Positions 25,883 to 35,332 of a stretch of 44,467 nucleotides of DNA are shown here, piece by piece. The DNA lies in NCBI GenBank assembly GCA_937919435.1, contig CALFRR010000013.1, forward strand, positions 1-44,467, in the 5' to 3' direction. This DNA comes from an uncultured Alphaproteobacteria bacterium. Lineage in GTDB: Bacteria > Pseudomonadota > Alphaproteobacteria > Rhizobiales > Ancalomicrobiaceae. The translations under genes were made by a program, and so were the position numbers. Under the pieces are notes generated by a model. That model saw only the letters and a program-made list of their open reading frames with translations, had not been told where the DNA came from and searched no databases. The stretch's first letter is position 1; the number at the start of each line of letters is the position of its first letter.

Positions 25883-27337
25883 ATGCCGATCCTGATCCGT
25901 GGTGGAACCGTGGTGAATGCCGATCATTCGGTCCGGGCCGACGTGCTCGTCGACGGCGACACGATCGTCGCCGTGGGGACCGGCCTCGCGGTGCCGGCCG
26001 GCACCGAAATCGTCGATGCCGGCGGCTGCTACGTGATGCCCGGCGGCATCGATCCGCACACCCATCTCGACATGCCGTTCATGGGGACGTCGTCGGCCGA
26101 CGACTTCGAGACCGGGACGCGCGCCGCGCTCTCCGGCGGCACCACCATGGTGGTCGACTTCTGCCTGCCGGCGCCGGGCCAATCGCTGCTCGCCGCCTAT
26201 CAGGACTGGCGCCACAAAGGCGAGAAGGCGCTTTCCGACTACGGCCTGCACATGGCGATCACCTGGTGGGACAAGCAGGTCCACGACGAGATGGAGACCT
26301 GCGTCAAGACCTACGGGATCAACAGCTACAAGCACTTCATGGCCTACAAGGGCTCGTTGATGGTCAACGACGAGGAGCTCTATCAGGCCTTCTCGCGCTG
26401 CGCCGAGCTCGGCGCGCTGCCGATGGTCCATGCCGAGAACGGCGAGCTGGTCGCCCAACTGCAGTCGTGGCACTTCGCCAACGGCTACACCGGGCCGGAG
26501 GGGCACCCCTATTCGCGGCCGCCCGAAGTCGAGGGCGAGGCGACCAACCGCGCCATCGTGGTGGCCGACATGATCGGCGTGCCGCTCTACGTGGTCCACA
26601 CCTCGTGCACCCAGAGCCTCGAGGCGATCGCCCGGGCCCGGGCGGCGGGCAAGCGGGTCTACGGCGAGCCGCTGGTCCAGTATCTCGTCCTCGACGAGAG
26701 CGAATACCGCAATCCCGACTGGGACCACGCGGCGCGCCGGGTGATGTCGCCGCCGTTCCGCGACAAGAAACACCAGGACGCGCTGTGGGCGGGGCTCGCC
26801 AACGGCACCCTGCAGGTGGTGGCGACCGACCACTGCTCGTTCACGACGAAGCAGAAGCGGATGGGTTACGGCGACTTCCGCAAGATCCCGAACGGCACCG
26901 CCGGGCTCGAGGATCGGCTGCCGGTCTTGTGGACGCGCGGAGTCGGCACCGGACGCCTCACCAAGGAGGAGTTCGTCGCGGTGACCTCGGCGAACATCGC
27001 CAAGATCCTCAACATGTATCCGAAGAAGGGGCGGATCCAGGCGGGCTCCGACGCCGATCTGATCGTCTGGGACCCGAAGGCGTCGAAGACGATCACCGCG
27101 GCGAAGCAGTTCTCGGCGATCGACTACAACGTGTTCGAGGGGATCGAGGTCGAAGGGCTGCCGGCGGTGGTCCTGTCGCGCGGCCGGATCGCCTGGAAGG
27201 ACAAGGAGATCCGGCTCGAGCCCGGCGACGGCACCTATGTGGCGCGCGATCCCTTCCCGGCCGCCCACGTCGCCTCGATCACCTGGAAGGAAGCGAGCCG
27301 GCCGCGCCCGGTCGGCCGCATCGAGGTCACCCCCTGA
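25883..27337 (+). CDS. hydA: Dihydropyrimidinase / D-hydantoinase
   Basis: 484-aa zinc amidohydrolase that opens dihydrouracil or dihydrothymine to N-carbamoyl-beta-alanine (or its 2-methyl form). All metal ligands are present at the usual positions: H59 and H61 (DPHTHLD), carboxylated K150, H183, H239 and D316. Length is normal for the family. GGGAGACGAG lies just before the ATG. The neighbouring preTA and carbamoyl amidohydrolase favour dihydropyrimidinase over a hydantoin-specific role. Confidence 0.95.
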   Translation: MPILIRGGTVVNADHSVRADVLVDGDTIVAVGTGLAVPAGTEIVDAGGCYVMPGGIDPHTHLDMPFMGTSSADDFETGTRAALSGGTTMVVDFCLPAPGQSLLAAYQDWRHKGEKALSDYGLHMAITWWDKQVHDEMETCVKTYGINSYKHFMAYKGSLMVNDEELYQAFSRCAELGALPMVHAENGELVAQLQSWHFANGYTGPEGHPYSRPPEVEGEATNRAIVVADMIGVPLYVVHTSCTQSLEAIARARAAGKRVYGEPLVQYLVLDESEYRNPDWDHAARRVMSPPFRDKKHQDALWAGLANGTLQVVATDHCSFTTKQKRMGYGDFRKIPNGTAGLEDRLPVLWTRGVGTGRLTKEEFVAVTSANIAKILNMYPKKGRIQAGSDADLIVWDPKASKTITAAKQFSAIDYNVFEGIEVEGLPAVVLSRGRIAWKDKEIRLEPGDGTYVARDPFPAAHVASITWKEASRPRPVGRIEVTP

Positions 27338-27398
27338 GATCCCTCGCTCGGCGCGACCGGAAGGCCGGGCCGAGCGACCGTACGGAGCCCGTTTCCCG

Positions 27399-28640
27399 AT
27401 GATTCCCAATCTGAAGATCGATCCCGAGCGCCTGTGGGACATGCTGATGACCACCGCGCAGTTCGGCGGCACCCCGAAGGGCGGCGTCCGGCGGCTGACG
27501 CTGACCGACGAGGACAAGCTGGTGCGCGACTGGTTCGTCCGCGAGACGGAAGCGCTCGGCTGCACCGTCACCGTCGACGACGTCGGCAACCTGTTCGCGA
27601 GGCGTGCCGGCAAGAACCCGAATCTCCCGCCGATCGCGCTCGGCTCGCATCTCGACACCCAGCCGACCGGCGGCAAGTTCGACGGCATCCTCGGGGTGCT
27701 CGGCGCGCTCGAGGCGCTGAAGACGCTGCACGCCTCCGGCTACGAGACCAATGCGCCGATCGAGGTGGTCTCCTGGACCAACGAGGAGGGCTCGCGCTTC
27801 GCCCCCGCCATGCTGGCCTCCGGTGTCTTCGCCGGTGTCTTCACCCGCGAGTACGCAGACACCCGCGAGGACCGCAAGGGCCTGAAGTTCGGCGACGAGC
27901 TGGAGCGGATCGGCTATCGCGGCACCGAGAAATCGGGCGATCATCCGCTGACCGCCTATTTCGAGCTGCACATCGAGCAGGGGCCGATCCTCGAGGACGA
28001 GAAGAAGACGATCGGCGTGCTGACCGGTGTCCAGGGCATGCGCTGGTACGAGGTCACGGTGACCGGCCAGGACGCCCACACCGGCGCCACCCCGATGCGG
28101 CTCAGGAAGAACGCGCTGGTCGGTGCCGCGCGGATGGTCGAGGCGATCGACGCGATCGCGCTGCGCCACGCGCCGGACGCGGTCGGCACCGTCGGCCTGA
28201 TCGAGGTGAAGCCGAATTCGCGCAACGTGGTGCCGGGCGAGGTGTTCTTCACCGTCGACTTCCGCCACCCGGAGGAGAGCGTACTCGAAGAGATGGAGGC
28301 GGAGTTCCGCGAGGCACTGTCGGAGATCCTGCCGCCGCTGAAGCTCGAGTGGGAAGAGAAGATGATCTGGAACTCGCCGGCGGTGAAGTTCGCGCCCGAG
28401 CTGATCGCCTGCGTCGACCACGCCACCGACAAGCACGGATATGCCAAGCGCCGGATGGTGTCGGGCGCCGGCCACGACGCGGTCTATCTGGCCCGGGTCG
28501 CGCCGACGACGATGATCTTCGTGCCCTGCGCCGGCGGGCTCAGCCACAACGAATACGAATCGACCGAGAAGCACGAATGCGCCGCCGGCGCCCAGGTGCT
28601 GCTCGACGCGGTGCTCGAGTTCGACGCGACGCTCGGCTGA
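27399..28640 (+). CDS. N-carbamoyl-beta-alanine amidohydrolase (beta-ureidopropionase, M20 family)
   Basis: 413-aa Zn/Mn-dependent amidohydrolase of the hydantoinase/carbamoylase family, removing the carbamoyl group to give beta-alanine, CO2 and ammonia. Metal-site motifs are GSHLDTQPTGGKFDG (H84, D86), NEEGSRF, HIEQGP, GAGHDA and the final SHNEYE. The start at 27399 fits the family N-terminus. It follows hydA after 61 bp that contain a 9-bp inverted repeat (27344-27377). Allantoate amidohydrolase or an L-carbamoylase are related alternatives; the gene context supports the pyrimidine role. Confidence 0.9.
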   Translation: MIPNLKIDPERLWDMLMTTAQFGGTPKGGVRRLTLTDEDKLVRDWFVRETEALGCTVTVDDVGNLFARRAGKNPNLPPIALGSHLDTQPTGGKFDGILGVLGALEALKTLHASGYETNAPIEVVSWTNEEGSRFAPAMLASGVFAGVFTREYADTREDRKGLKFGDELERIGYRGTEKSGDHPLTAYFELHIEQGPILEDEKKTIGVLTGVQGMRWYEVTVTGQDAHTGATPMRLRKNALVGAARMVEAIDAIALRHAPDAVGTVGLIEVKPNSRNVVPGEVFFTVDFRHPEESVLEEMEAEFREALSEILPPLKLEWEEKMIWNSPAVKFAPELIACVDHATDKHGYAKRRMVSGAGHDAVYLARVAPTTMIFVPCAGGLSHNEYESTEKHECAAGAQVLLDAVLEFDATLG

Positions 28641-28660
28641 GCCGACCCGGTCACGATCTC

Positions 28661-28693
28661 GAAGGCCCGGAACGCCCCGCGCTCCGGGCCTTC
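28661..28693 (+). terminator. Hairpin terminator at the end of the pyrimidine operon
   Basis: Perfect 10-bp stem (GAAGGCCCGG / CCGGGCCTTC) with a 13-nt loop, 20 bp past the stop codon. Only short T stretches follow. Confidence 0.7.
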
Positions 28694-28748
28694 GTGCGTT
28701 CGGGCCTGGGATCGCGGCAGGCGCGAGCCGGACGATACGCAGCCGAGG

Positions 28749-29294
28749 TCAGCCGCCGCGCGGTCGCTCGAACAGCAGCATCCGGGTGGCGTGATGCAGG
28801 CCCTCGCCGTAGTGGCGGAAGCCGAGGCGTTCGGCGAGCCGGATCGACACCGTGTTGATCGGATCGATCATCGCCACGGTCCGCGGCGCGGCGACGGTGG
28901 CGTCGAAGGCCGCGATCGCCGCCGCCATCGCCTCGGCGGCGAGACCGCGCCCGCGCCGAGCGGCATCGAGGATCCACATCGCCTCCGGCGCCTCGTCGAA
29001 CTCCGGTCCGATGCCGCGGTGGAACCGGGCGAAGCCGGCCTCGCCGACGATCGCACCGGTCTCCCGATCGGTGACCAGCCAGGGCGCGAAACCGAACACG
29101 GTGCGATGGCCGATCAGCCGCAGCAGCCGCGCCCAGGTGCCTTCGGCATCGAGCACCGGGGTCAGCGCCGGACCTTCCGCCGGCGGGCGCCAGAGCGCGC
29201 CATAGGCCGCCGCGTCGTCCGGCCGGTGTGGCCGCAGTTCGAGCCGCGCGGTGAGGATCGGGGCGGTGGGCGAAGCGACGTGATCGGTGTCCAT
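28749..29294 (-). CDS. GNAT-family N-acetyltransferase (RimJ/RimL type)
   Basis: 181-aa acetyltransferase of the RimJ/RimL-like Acetyltransf_3 group. Visible features are the early TARLELRPHRPDDAAAY strand-helix, the acetyl-CoA loop RRGRGLAAEA and the ending IRLAERLGFRHYGEG. The substrate cannot be told from sequence. It starts 2 bp after the LysE-type exporter gene and is the last gene of the GntR-lysE-GNAT operon, so it may modify the same amino acid-like compound that the exporter handles. Confidence 0.85.
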   Translation of the reverse strand: MDTDHVASPTAPILTARLELRPHRPDDAAAYGALWRPPAEGPALTPVLDAEGTWARLLRLIGHRTVFGFAPWLVTDRETGAIVGEAGFARFHRGIGPEFDEAPEAMWILDAARRGRGLAAEAMAAAIAAFDATVAAPRTVAMIDPINTVSIRLAERLGFRHYGEGLHHATRMLLFERPRGG

Positions 29295-29296
29295 GG

Positions 29297-29929
29297 TCAG
29301 ACCCGCCTCCACAGTTTCGGTACGGCGTCGGCGAGAGTGGCGGCGGAGAAGGCGAGGAACAGCGCGCCGGTCACCCGGACGATCCACACCGCGTGGAGCG
29401 CGTAGAGCCGGCGCATGAAGCCGGTGCCGACCGACCAGACCAGGATCACGTCGCCGAGCAGAAAGCCGACGAAGGCGGCGGCGAGCAGCGCCGGCATCGC
29501 CTGGAAACCGAGCTGATCGGCCCGGCCGGCGAGCAGCGCGGTGAACATCGACAGCGCCACCGGATAGCTCTTCGGGTTGGTCAGCCCGAACAACACCCCG
29601 CGTCGCCACGGCGCATCGCCGACGAGGTCGTCGGCGGCCTTGGCCGAGGTCGCGGTCACCGCCCGCCAGCCGAGCCGGCCGAGGTAGAGACCGCAGGCGA
29701 GCGCGACGAGCTCGAACACCAGCGGATCGAGCACCTGCGCCCCGACCAGCGCCACCACCGCCAGCGAGCACCACAGCGTGTCGCCGAACAGATGGCCGAT
29801 CAGGAACCAGCCGGCCGGCGCCCGCCCCTTGGCCGCGCCGATGCCGACCAGCGCCAGCACCGCCGGCCCCGGCGAGACGACGTAGAGGCAGCCGGCGGCG
29901 GCGGCCGAGATCAGGGTGGTGAGCTGCAT
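29297..29929 (-). CDS. LysE/RhtB-family amino acid exporter
   Basis: 210-aa inner-membrane protein with about six hydrophobic helices. The family N-terminus has VSPGPAVLALVGIGAAKGR, close to the LysE/RhtB signature, and FGLTNPKSYP in the middle. It is likely an exporter of an amino acid or related metabolite; the specific cargo is unknown. Its ATG overlaps the GntR stop codon (ATGA), so the regulator probably controls it. Confidence 0.9.
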   Translation of the reverse strand: MQLTTLISAAAAGCLYVVSPGPAVLALVGIGAAKGRAPAGWFLIGHLFGDTLWCSLAVVALVGAQVLDPLVFELVALACGLYLGRLGWRAVTATSAKAADDLVGDAPWRRGVLFGLTNPKSYPVALSMFTALLAGRADQLGFQAMPALLAAAFVGFLLGDVILVWSVGTGFMRRLYALHAVWIVRVTGALFLAFSAATLADAVPKLWRRV

Positions 29930-30648
29930 CAGCGGCGGTCCTCGTCGGTGCGGTGGGTGGAGCCGCGCGGGCCGACCATCGGACTGGCACGGGCGGCGTC
30001 GATCAGCATCGCCGCGCCGATTTCGAGATGCCGGCGCAGGAGCGCGACCGCGGTTTCGGTGTCGCCGGCCCGCAGCGCGGCGACGACGGCGCGGTGCTCG
30101 GCCTGCGAGGTCGACTGATGATCGAGATCGGCGAGCAGGATCCGGGCGTAGCGATCGCAGGGGCGATGTTGGCGCTCGATCAGATCGATGAGCCGGCCGT
30201 TGCCGCAGGATGCGATCAACGCCAGATGGAAGTCGCGGTTGAGCCGGCCCCATTCGCCGACCCGCGGTTCCGCCTCCATCGCCTCGAGCAGACGCTCCGC
30301 CGCATCGAGCCGCGCGGCGGTCAGATGCGGCGCGGCGAGGCGCAGCGCCTCGCTCTCCAGGAGGACGCGGATCGCGTAGACCTCGCGGATCTCGTCGACG
30401 TCGAGCCCGGCGGCGAAGGCGCCGCGAGTCGGATGGATGGCGACCATCCCCTCGCTCTCCAGGAGCCGCAGCGCGTCGCGGATCGGCATCCGCGAGAAGC
30501 CGAAGCGCCGGGCGAGGTCGTCCTGGCGCAGCGCCGAGCCGGGCGGACAGCGCCCGTCGGCGATCGCCTCGCGCAGCACCGCGGCGACGCTCTCGGCGAC
30601 CGTCGCCGGCCGTTCGATGTCGCCGTCGATCGAGATCGGTGCGTTCAC
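29929..30648 (-). CDS. GntR-family regulator (FadR/FCD subgroup)
   Basis: 239-aa regulator with an N-terminal winged helix (about residues 17-80; RRFGFSRMPIRDALRLLE) and an FCD ligand domain. The FCD metal-site residues are visible in RDFHLAL, EHRAVVAAL and the late HLEIGA. It heads the operon with lysE and the GNAT gene, and is divergent from pncB. A perfect palindrome at 30776-30787 in between is a likely operator for it. The effector is unknown. Confidence 0.9.
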   Translation of the reverse strand: MNAPISIDGDIERPATVAESVAAVLREAIADGRCPPGSALRQDDLARRFGFSRMPIRDALRLLESEGMVAIHPTRGAFAAGLDVDEIREVYAIRVLLESEALRLAAPHLTAARLDAAERLLEAMEAEPRVGEWGRLNRDFHLALIASCGNGRLIDLIERQHRPCDRYARILLADLDHQSTSQAEHRAVVAALRAGDTETAVALLRRHLEIGAAMLIDAARASPMVGPRGSTHRTDEDRR

Positions 30649-30775
30649 TCCACTCTCCCGTCGGTTCGGCGTCGTGGGGCGACGGCGCCACGGTACGCTC
30701 GCCCGGTCGCCGGCGTCTCCGCCGCCGGATCGACGGCACGCCGGTCCGGTCGCCGCGTCGACGCTCGAACGTATT

Positions 30776-30787
30776 CTCGTATACGAG
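30776..30787. promoter_or_regulatory. Probable GntR operator (CTCGTATACGAG)
   Basis: Perfect 12-bp palindrome with a GTATAC core, matching the FadR-subgroup pattern T-N-GT-N2-AC-N-A. It lies 128 bp before the GntR start and 145 bp before pncB, so it may control either or both. Confidence 0.6.
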
Positions 30788-30931
30788 TATCCGTCAAGGC
30801 AGGCGGCAGAGCGGAGGGCGCTCCTTCCGGGGCGACGCGGAAGCGGTCGGCCCGGCCCTCGCCCGAGCGGTACGGCGCGACCGACCGTCGCCGGGGCTGT
30901 TCCTCGTCCTCCGATCGGCTAATCTCGGCCC

Positions 30932-32251
30932 ATGACACTCGACATCGCCACCCGCGTCTACGACCACTCGTTCCGCATCGACCCGATCGTGCGGACGCTG
31001 CTCGACACCGACTTCTACAAGTTCCTGATGGTGCAGCTGATCCGCGAGCGGGCGCCGAACACCCGGGTGACCTTCTCGCTGGCCAACCGGAGCCGTTCGG
31101 TGAAGCTCGCGGCGATCGTCGACGAGCGCGAGTTGCGCGACCAGCTCGACCATGCCCGCACCGTCCGCTTCCAGAAGAACGAACTGATCTGGCTCGCCGG
31201 CAACACCTTCTACGGCGTGCGGCAGATCTTCTCGTCGGGCTTCCTCGACTGGCTGGCGGAGTTCCGCCTGCCCGACTACGAGCTCGCGGTCACCGACGAC
31301 GGCCAGTACGAACTCACCTTCGACGGTCCCTGGGCGGAGACCTCGATGTGGGAGATCCCGGCGCTGTCGATCGTCAACGAGCTCCGGGCCCGTGCCGCGG
31401 TCAAGGGGATGAGCCGGTTCGAGCTCGACGTGCTCTACGCCCGCGCCAAGGCCCGGCTGTGGGCCAAGATCGAGCGTCTCCGGGCGCTCGAACGCGACGT
31501 CGGGCCGGTGCCGATCGCCGAATTCGGCACTCGCCGCCGCCACGGCTTCCTCTGGCAGAAGTGGTGCGTCGACGCGCTGAAGGAGGGGCTGGGGACGAGC
31601 TTCGTCGGCACCTCCAACGTCAAGATGGCGATGGACGCGGCGCTCGAGGCGATCGGCACCAACGCCCACGAGCTGCCGATGGTCTATGCGGCGCTGGCCG
31701 AGACCGACGAGGCACTGCGCACCGCGCCCTACCGGGTGCTCGAGGACTGGGCGCGGATGTACCACGGCAACCTGCTGGTCCTGCTGCCCGACACCTTCGG
31801 TTCGACCGCCTTCCTGCGCGACGCGCCCGACTGGGCAGCCGACTGGAAGGGCATCCGCCCGGATTCGAAGCCGCCGCTCGAGGCCGCCGACGAGGCGATC
31901 GCCTGGTGGACGGCACGCGGCCGCGATCCCAGGGACAAGCTGGTGGTGCTCTCCGACGGCATGGACATCGATTCGATCGAGGCGGCGGCGCGCCACCTCG
32001 CCGGCCGCTGCCGGCTGTCGATCGGCTGGGGGACGCATCTCACCAACGACTTCCGCGACTGCGCCCCGGCCGGGTCGAACCCCGATCTCGAAGCGATCTC
32101 GCTGGTCTGCAAGGTGGTCGCCGCCGACGGCCGTCCGGCGGTCAAGCTCTCCGACAATCCGCAGAAGGCGATGGGACCGGAGGCCGAGGTCCGCCGCTAC
32201 CTGCGGATCTTCGGCAGCGAGGGCTTCTCCTCCCAACGGCTGCTGGTCTGA
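30932..32251 (+). CDS. pncB: Nicotinate phosphoribosyltransferase
   Basis: 439-aa enzyme of NAD salvage: nicotinate + PRPP (ATP-assisted) to nicotinate mononucleotide. Signature segments are LLDTDFYKFLMVQ, FGTRRRHGF, and GTNAHELPM, whose H246 corresponds to the phosphorylated His of the family. Length fits the bacterial PncB group. It ends 11 bp from the end of the convergent chemoreceptor gene. Confidence 0.95.
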   Translation: MTLDIATRVYDHSFRIDPIVRTLLDTDFYKFLMVQLIRERAPNTRVTFSLANRSRSVKLAAIVDERELRDQLDHARTVRFQKNELIWLAGNTFYGVRQIFSSGFLDWLAEFRLPDYELAVTDDGQYELTFDGPWAETSMWEIPALSIVNELRARAAVKGMSRFELDVLYARAKARLWAKIERLRALERDVGPVPIAEFGTRRRHGFLWQKWCVDALKEGLGTSFVGTSNVKMAMDAALEAIGTNAHELPMVYAALAETDEALRTAPYRVLEDWARMYHGNLLVLLPDTFGSTAFLRDAPDWAADWKGIRPDSKPPLEAADEAIAWWTARGRDPRDKLVVLSDGMDIDSIEAAARHLAGRCRLSIGWGTHLTNDFRDCAPAGSNPDLEAISLVCKVVAADGRPAVKLSDNPQKAMGPEAEVRRYLRIFGSEGFSSQRLLV

Positions 32252-32262
32252 GGCGGCGGATC

Positions 32263-34215
32263 TCAGGCGCGCCGCAGGTCCTCGATGTAGTCGTGGATCT
32301 GGCGCGCCAACGCCTCCCGACAGCGGGTCACCTCGCGCGCCGTCGCCAGAACCGCCGCGGCTTCGCGCCCGGTCCGGTCGGCTTCGCGCCCGACCTCGCC
32401 GATCCCCTCGTCGAGCGCCCTGATCGTCTCGGCGGTGTGACCGGCGTGGCGGGCGATCTCGCGACTGGCGCCGTCCTGGACCCGCATACCCGTCGCCATC
32501 TCCTCCGACAGGCTGCCGAGTTCGCCGATCGTCGTGCCGATCGAGCCGATCGCCGTCACCACCCGGTCGGTGTCGGCTCGGATCTGGGAGACGTGGGCGG
32601 CGATCTCGCCGGTCGCCCGGGTGGTCTCCTCGGCGAGCGCCTTGACCTCGCCAGCGACGACGGCGAAGCCGCGACCGGCCACCCCGGCACGCGCCGCTTC
32701 GATCGTCGCGTTGAGGGCGAGCAGGTTGGTCTGGGCGGCGATCGAGTTGATCAGGTCGACGACGGCACCGATCTCGGTCCCCGACCGGGCGAGGGTGCGC
32801 ACCGTCTCGTCGGTCGATCTGGCCTCGTCGAGCGCCCGGCCGGCGATCTCGGCCGCCCGGTTCACCCGGTTCTGCATCGCATGGACGGTGCCGGCGAGAT
32901 CGCGGCTCGCCGTGGCCACGGCTTCGACGGTCGTCACCGACGCACCGACCGCCCGTGCCGCCTCGGCCGACCGATCGCCGGTATGGGCGGCGACCGCCGA
33001 CATCGCCTGAGCGCTCGCTTCCATCCGGTCGGCGACCGTCGACATCTCGGTCAGCACCGACGCCACCGTGGTCTCGAAGGTCGTCGACAGATCCTCGCGT
33101 CGGTGGGCCCGTTCGATCCGCGCCGTCGCCTCCGCGGCGCCACGCGCGTCCGCCGCCCGCCGGCCGGCGATCGCCGACTCCAGCGCTTCGATCGCGCCGG
33201 CCATGGTGGCGATCTCGTCGATCGGTCCGGGGTCGGGTATCGCGACCGAGACCTCGCCGCCGGTGATCCGGGCCATCGTCCGGGTCAGCGCCCGCAACGG
33301 CCGGCCGATGTCGCGCAGCAGCCAGACGGCGACCGCCGCGCCACCGAGCGCCATGAACGCGGCGAGCGCCCCGAACACCGCGATCGCCCGACCGCGGGTG
33401 GCGTCGAGCTCGGTCCGGTCCGCCGCCAGAACCACCGAGCCGATCCGGGTGCCCGAATAGTCGGTGAGCGGAAAGGCCGCGAGCGACCATTCGCGCCCTT
33501 CGACGGTCGCGCCGGTCGGCGCCGTCTCGACACCACCGGCGAGCCCGGCGGGCACGGCGAAGCCCTGCGGAAAGCTCGAGCCGATCGGTACAGCCGTCTT
33601 GCCGCCGGCCTCCGCACGATCGATGAACAGGGCCGCCTTCAGGCCGGTCCGCTCGCTGAAGCGGCGGACGAAGTCGGCGCCGAAGGCGAGGCCGAACTCC
33701 ACCGTTCCGACCTGCCGTCCGTCGACGGCGACCGGCACCACCGCCCGGATCCCGATCCCGGCCACCCCCGATTCGAGCCCGATCACCGGTCTGCCGCTCC
33801 GGTTCGCCTCGACCACCGTGTGGCGGAACGCAGCGAGATCGTCGCCGAACTGCGCCGGCTTGTGCAGCCGCAGGAAGGAGATCGCCGGAGCGAGGTGGTA
33901 CTGGAACTGATCGAAACCGTCCGCCTTGGCTCCCTGCCACGCCGGCTCGAGCAGAGCGGAGAGGGCGGCACGGTCACGGCGGGCGAAACTCTCGGCGAAA
34001 CTCGGGACCCGCGCCACGAACCCGGCCATCGAGCGGGCCCGCTCGGCCTGTGCATCGATCTCGGCGGAGAACTGCCGCGCCCCGGCGGCGAGTTGACGGG
34101 CGACGTTGTCCCGGATCAGATCGCCGACGAACCACAATCCGGCACCGACGCACAGCGTGGCGGCGACGATGACCCCGGCACCGATCCCGAGTCCCAGTCG
34201 TAGGTCGAGCCGCAT
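32263..34215 (-). CDS. Methyl-accepting chemotaxis protein with periplasmic Cache-like domain
   Basis: 650-aa transmembrane chemoreceptor. One helix lies at about 8-30, then a periplasmic region of some 240 residues resembling a Cache-type sensor, a second helix near 283-303, a HAMP domain, and a cytoplasmic coiled coil with the hairpin tip INSIAAQTNLLALNATIEAA. No C-terminal CheR/CheB tether pentapeptide is seen. The start at 34215 is set by GGAG 7 nt upstream. The ligand is unknown. No other chemotaxis genes are nearby. Confidence 0.92.
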   Translation of the reverse strand: MRLDLRLGLGIGAGVIVAATLCVGAGLWFVGDLIRDNVARQLAAGARQFSAEIDAQAERARSMAGFVARVPSFAESFARRDRAALSALLEPAWQGAKADGFDQFQYHLAPAISFLRLHKPAQFGDDLAAFRHTVVEANRSGRPVIGLESGVAGIGIRAVVPVAVDGRQVGTVEFGLAFGADFVRRFSERTGLKAALFIDRAEAGGKTAVPIGSSFPQGFAVPAGLAGGVETAPTGATVEGREWSLAAFPLTDYSGTRIGSVVLAADRTELDATRGRAIAVFGALAAFMALGGAAVAVWLLRDIGRPLRALTRTMARITGGEVSVAIPDPGPIDEIATMAGAIEALESAIAGRRAADARGAAEATARIERAHRREDLSTTFETTVASVLTEMSTVADRMEASAQAMSAVAAHTGDRSAEAARAVGASVTTVEAVATASRDLAGTVHAMQNRVNRAAEIAGRALDEARSTDETVRTLARSGTEIGAVVDLINSIAAQTNLLALNATIEAARAGVAGRGFAVVAGEVKALAEETTRATGEIAAHVSQIRADTDRVVTAIGSIGTTIGELGSLSEEMATGMRVQDGASREIARHAGHTAETIRALDEGIGEVGREADRTGREAAAVLATAREVTRCREALARQIHDYIEDLRRA

Positions 34216-34369
34216 CGCGTCGCTCCATGTCCGCTCACCCAAAACCAAGACAGTGAGTGGTTAATCGAGAATGAACGATCCGCCGGGATACGACCAATTC
34301 AGGACGGTCTCTCCGGCGATCAAGGTGAAATTCGAATACATCGTATGACTCACGGCGAGAAAAACACAC

Positions 34370-34885
34370 ATGCCCCTCGGTCATGACCCGAACGACGTCG
34401 AAATCTACGTCGATGCCGATGCCTGTCCGGTCAAGGACGAGATCTTCCGGGTCGCCGGGCGGCTCGGACTCGTCGTGCACGTCGTCTCCAACGGCTGGAT
34501 GCGGCTTCCCGACGATCCGTCGATCCGCCGGGTGGTGGTCCCGGAAGGTCCCGACGTCGCCGACGACTGGATCGCAGAGCGGGTCGGGCCGGGCTCGGTG
34601 GTGGTCACCGCCGACATCCCGCTCGCCCATCGCTGCGTGACCGCAGGGGCGCGGGTGCTGTCGCCGGTCGGCAAGGTGTTCGACCAGGGCTCGATCGGCA
34701 TGGCGCTGGCGGTGCGCGATCTGATGACCGACCTCAGGTCGGCCGGCGAGGCGACCGGAGGCCCGAGGCCCTTCGCCCAGAAGGATCGCCAGACCTTCCT
34801 CCAGGCCCTCGACCGCGAGGTGCGGCGGGCGAGGAAGGAGTTGGTGCCCCGAGCCTCACCGACGCCGCCGGGCGAATCGCCGTAA
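34370..34885 (+). CDS. YaiI/YqxD family protein (DUF188)
   Basis: 171-aa conserved protein of unknown function in the PIN-like YaiI/YqxD family. The N-terminal IYVDADACPVKDEI and the middle DDWIAERVGPGSVVVTADIPLA carry the conserved acidic residues of a putative metal/nuclease site. The preceding gap (34216-34369) is AT-richer and probably contains its promoter. No operon partner is obvious, although ridA follows 54 bp later on the same strand. Confidence 0.9.
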   Translation: MPLGHDPNDVEIYVDADACPVKDEIFRVAGRLGLVVHVVSNGWMRLPDDPSIRRVVVPEGPDVADDWIAERVGPGSVVVTADIPLAHRCVTAGARVLSPVGKVFDQGSIGMALAVRDLMTDLRSAGEATGGPRPFAQKDRQTFLQALDREVRRARKELVPRASPTPPGESP

Positions 34886-34939
34886 CCTCGCAGCGCCGCG
34901 CCCGGCCGGGCGCCGCCCCGCCGAAAGGAGCCTTCCCCC

Positions 34940-35332
34940 ATGCCCCGCAGAACCTTCTCCGCCGCCGGTGCCGCCGCGGTCGGTCCCTATTCGCATGCCG
35001 TCGAAGCCAACGGCTTCGTCCATCTCTCCGGCCAGACGCCGATCGACCCGGCGACCGGCCGCCTCGCCGAAGGCGACGTCGGCGCGCAGACGACCCAGTG
35101 CCTCGCCAATCTTTTCGCGGTGCTCGCCGCCGCCGGGCTCGGTCCGGACGACGTCGTCTCCTGCGCCGTCTACCTGACCGACATGGCCGACTTCCCGGCG
35201 ATGAACGCCGCCTATGCCCGCCATTTCGCCGAGCCCTACCCGGCCCGCACGACGATCGGCGTCGCATCGCTGCCGCTCGGCGCCCGGATCGAGATCGGTC
35301 TCGTCGCCGCCCGGCCGGTCGCCGCGGGCTGA
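34940..35332 (+). CDS. RidA-family enamine/imine deaminase
   Basis: 130-aa YjgF/YER057c/UK114 protein. RidA members hydrolyse reactive enamines from PLP enzymes. VGPYSHAV and SGQTPIDPATG near the N-terminus, and PARTTIGVASLP with the substrate-carboxylate Arg near the C-terminus, are conserved. GAAAGGAG precedes the ATG. Its stop codon abuts that of the convergent methyltransferase gene: TGATCA contains both. Confidence 0.92.
   Translation: MPRRTFSAAGAAAVGPYSHAVEANGFVHLSGQTPIDPATGRLAEGDVGAQTTQCLANLFAVLAAAGLGPDDVVSCAVYLTDMADFPAMNAAYARHFAEPYPARTTIGVASLPLGARIEIGLVAARPVAAG

Noticed and set aside
24674..27688. A 1004-codon minus-strand frame across the importer and dihydropyrimidinase genes
   Set aside because: A GC-driven shadow of three well-supported plus-strand genes.
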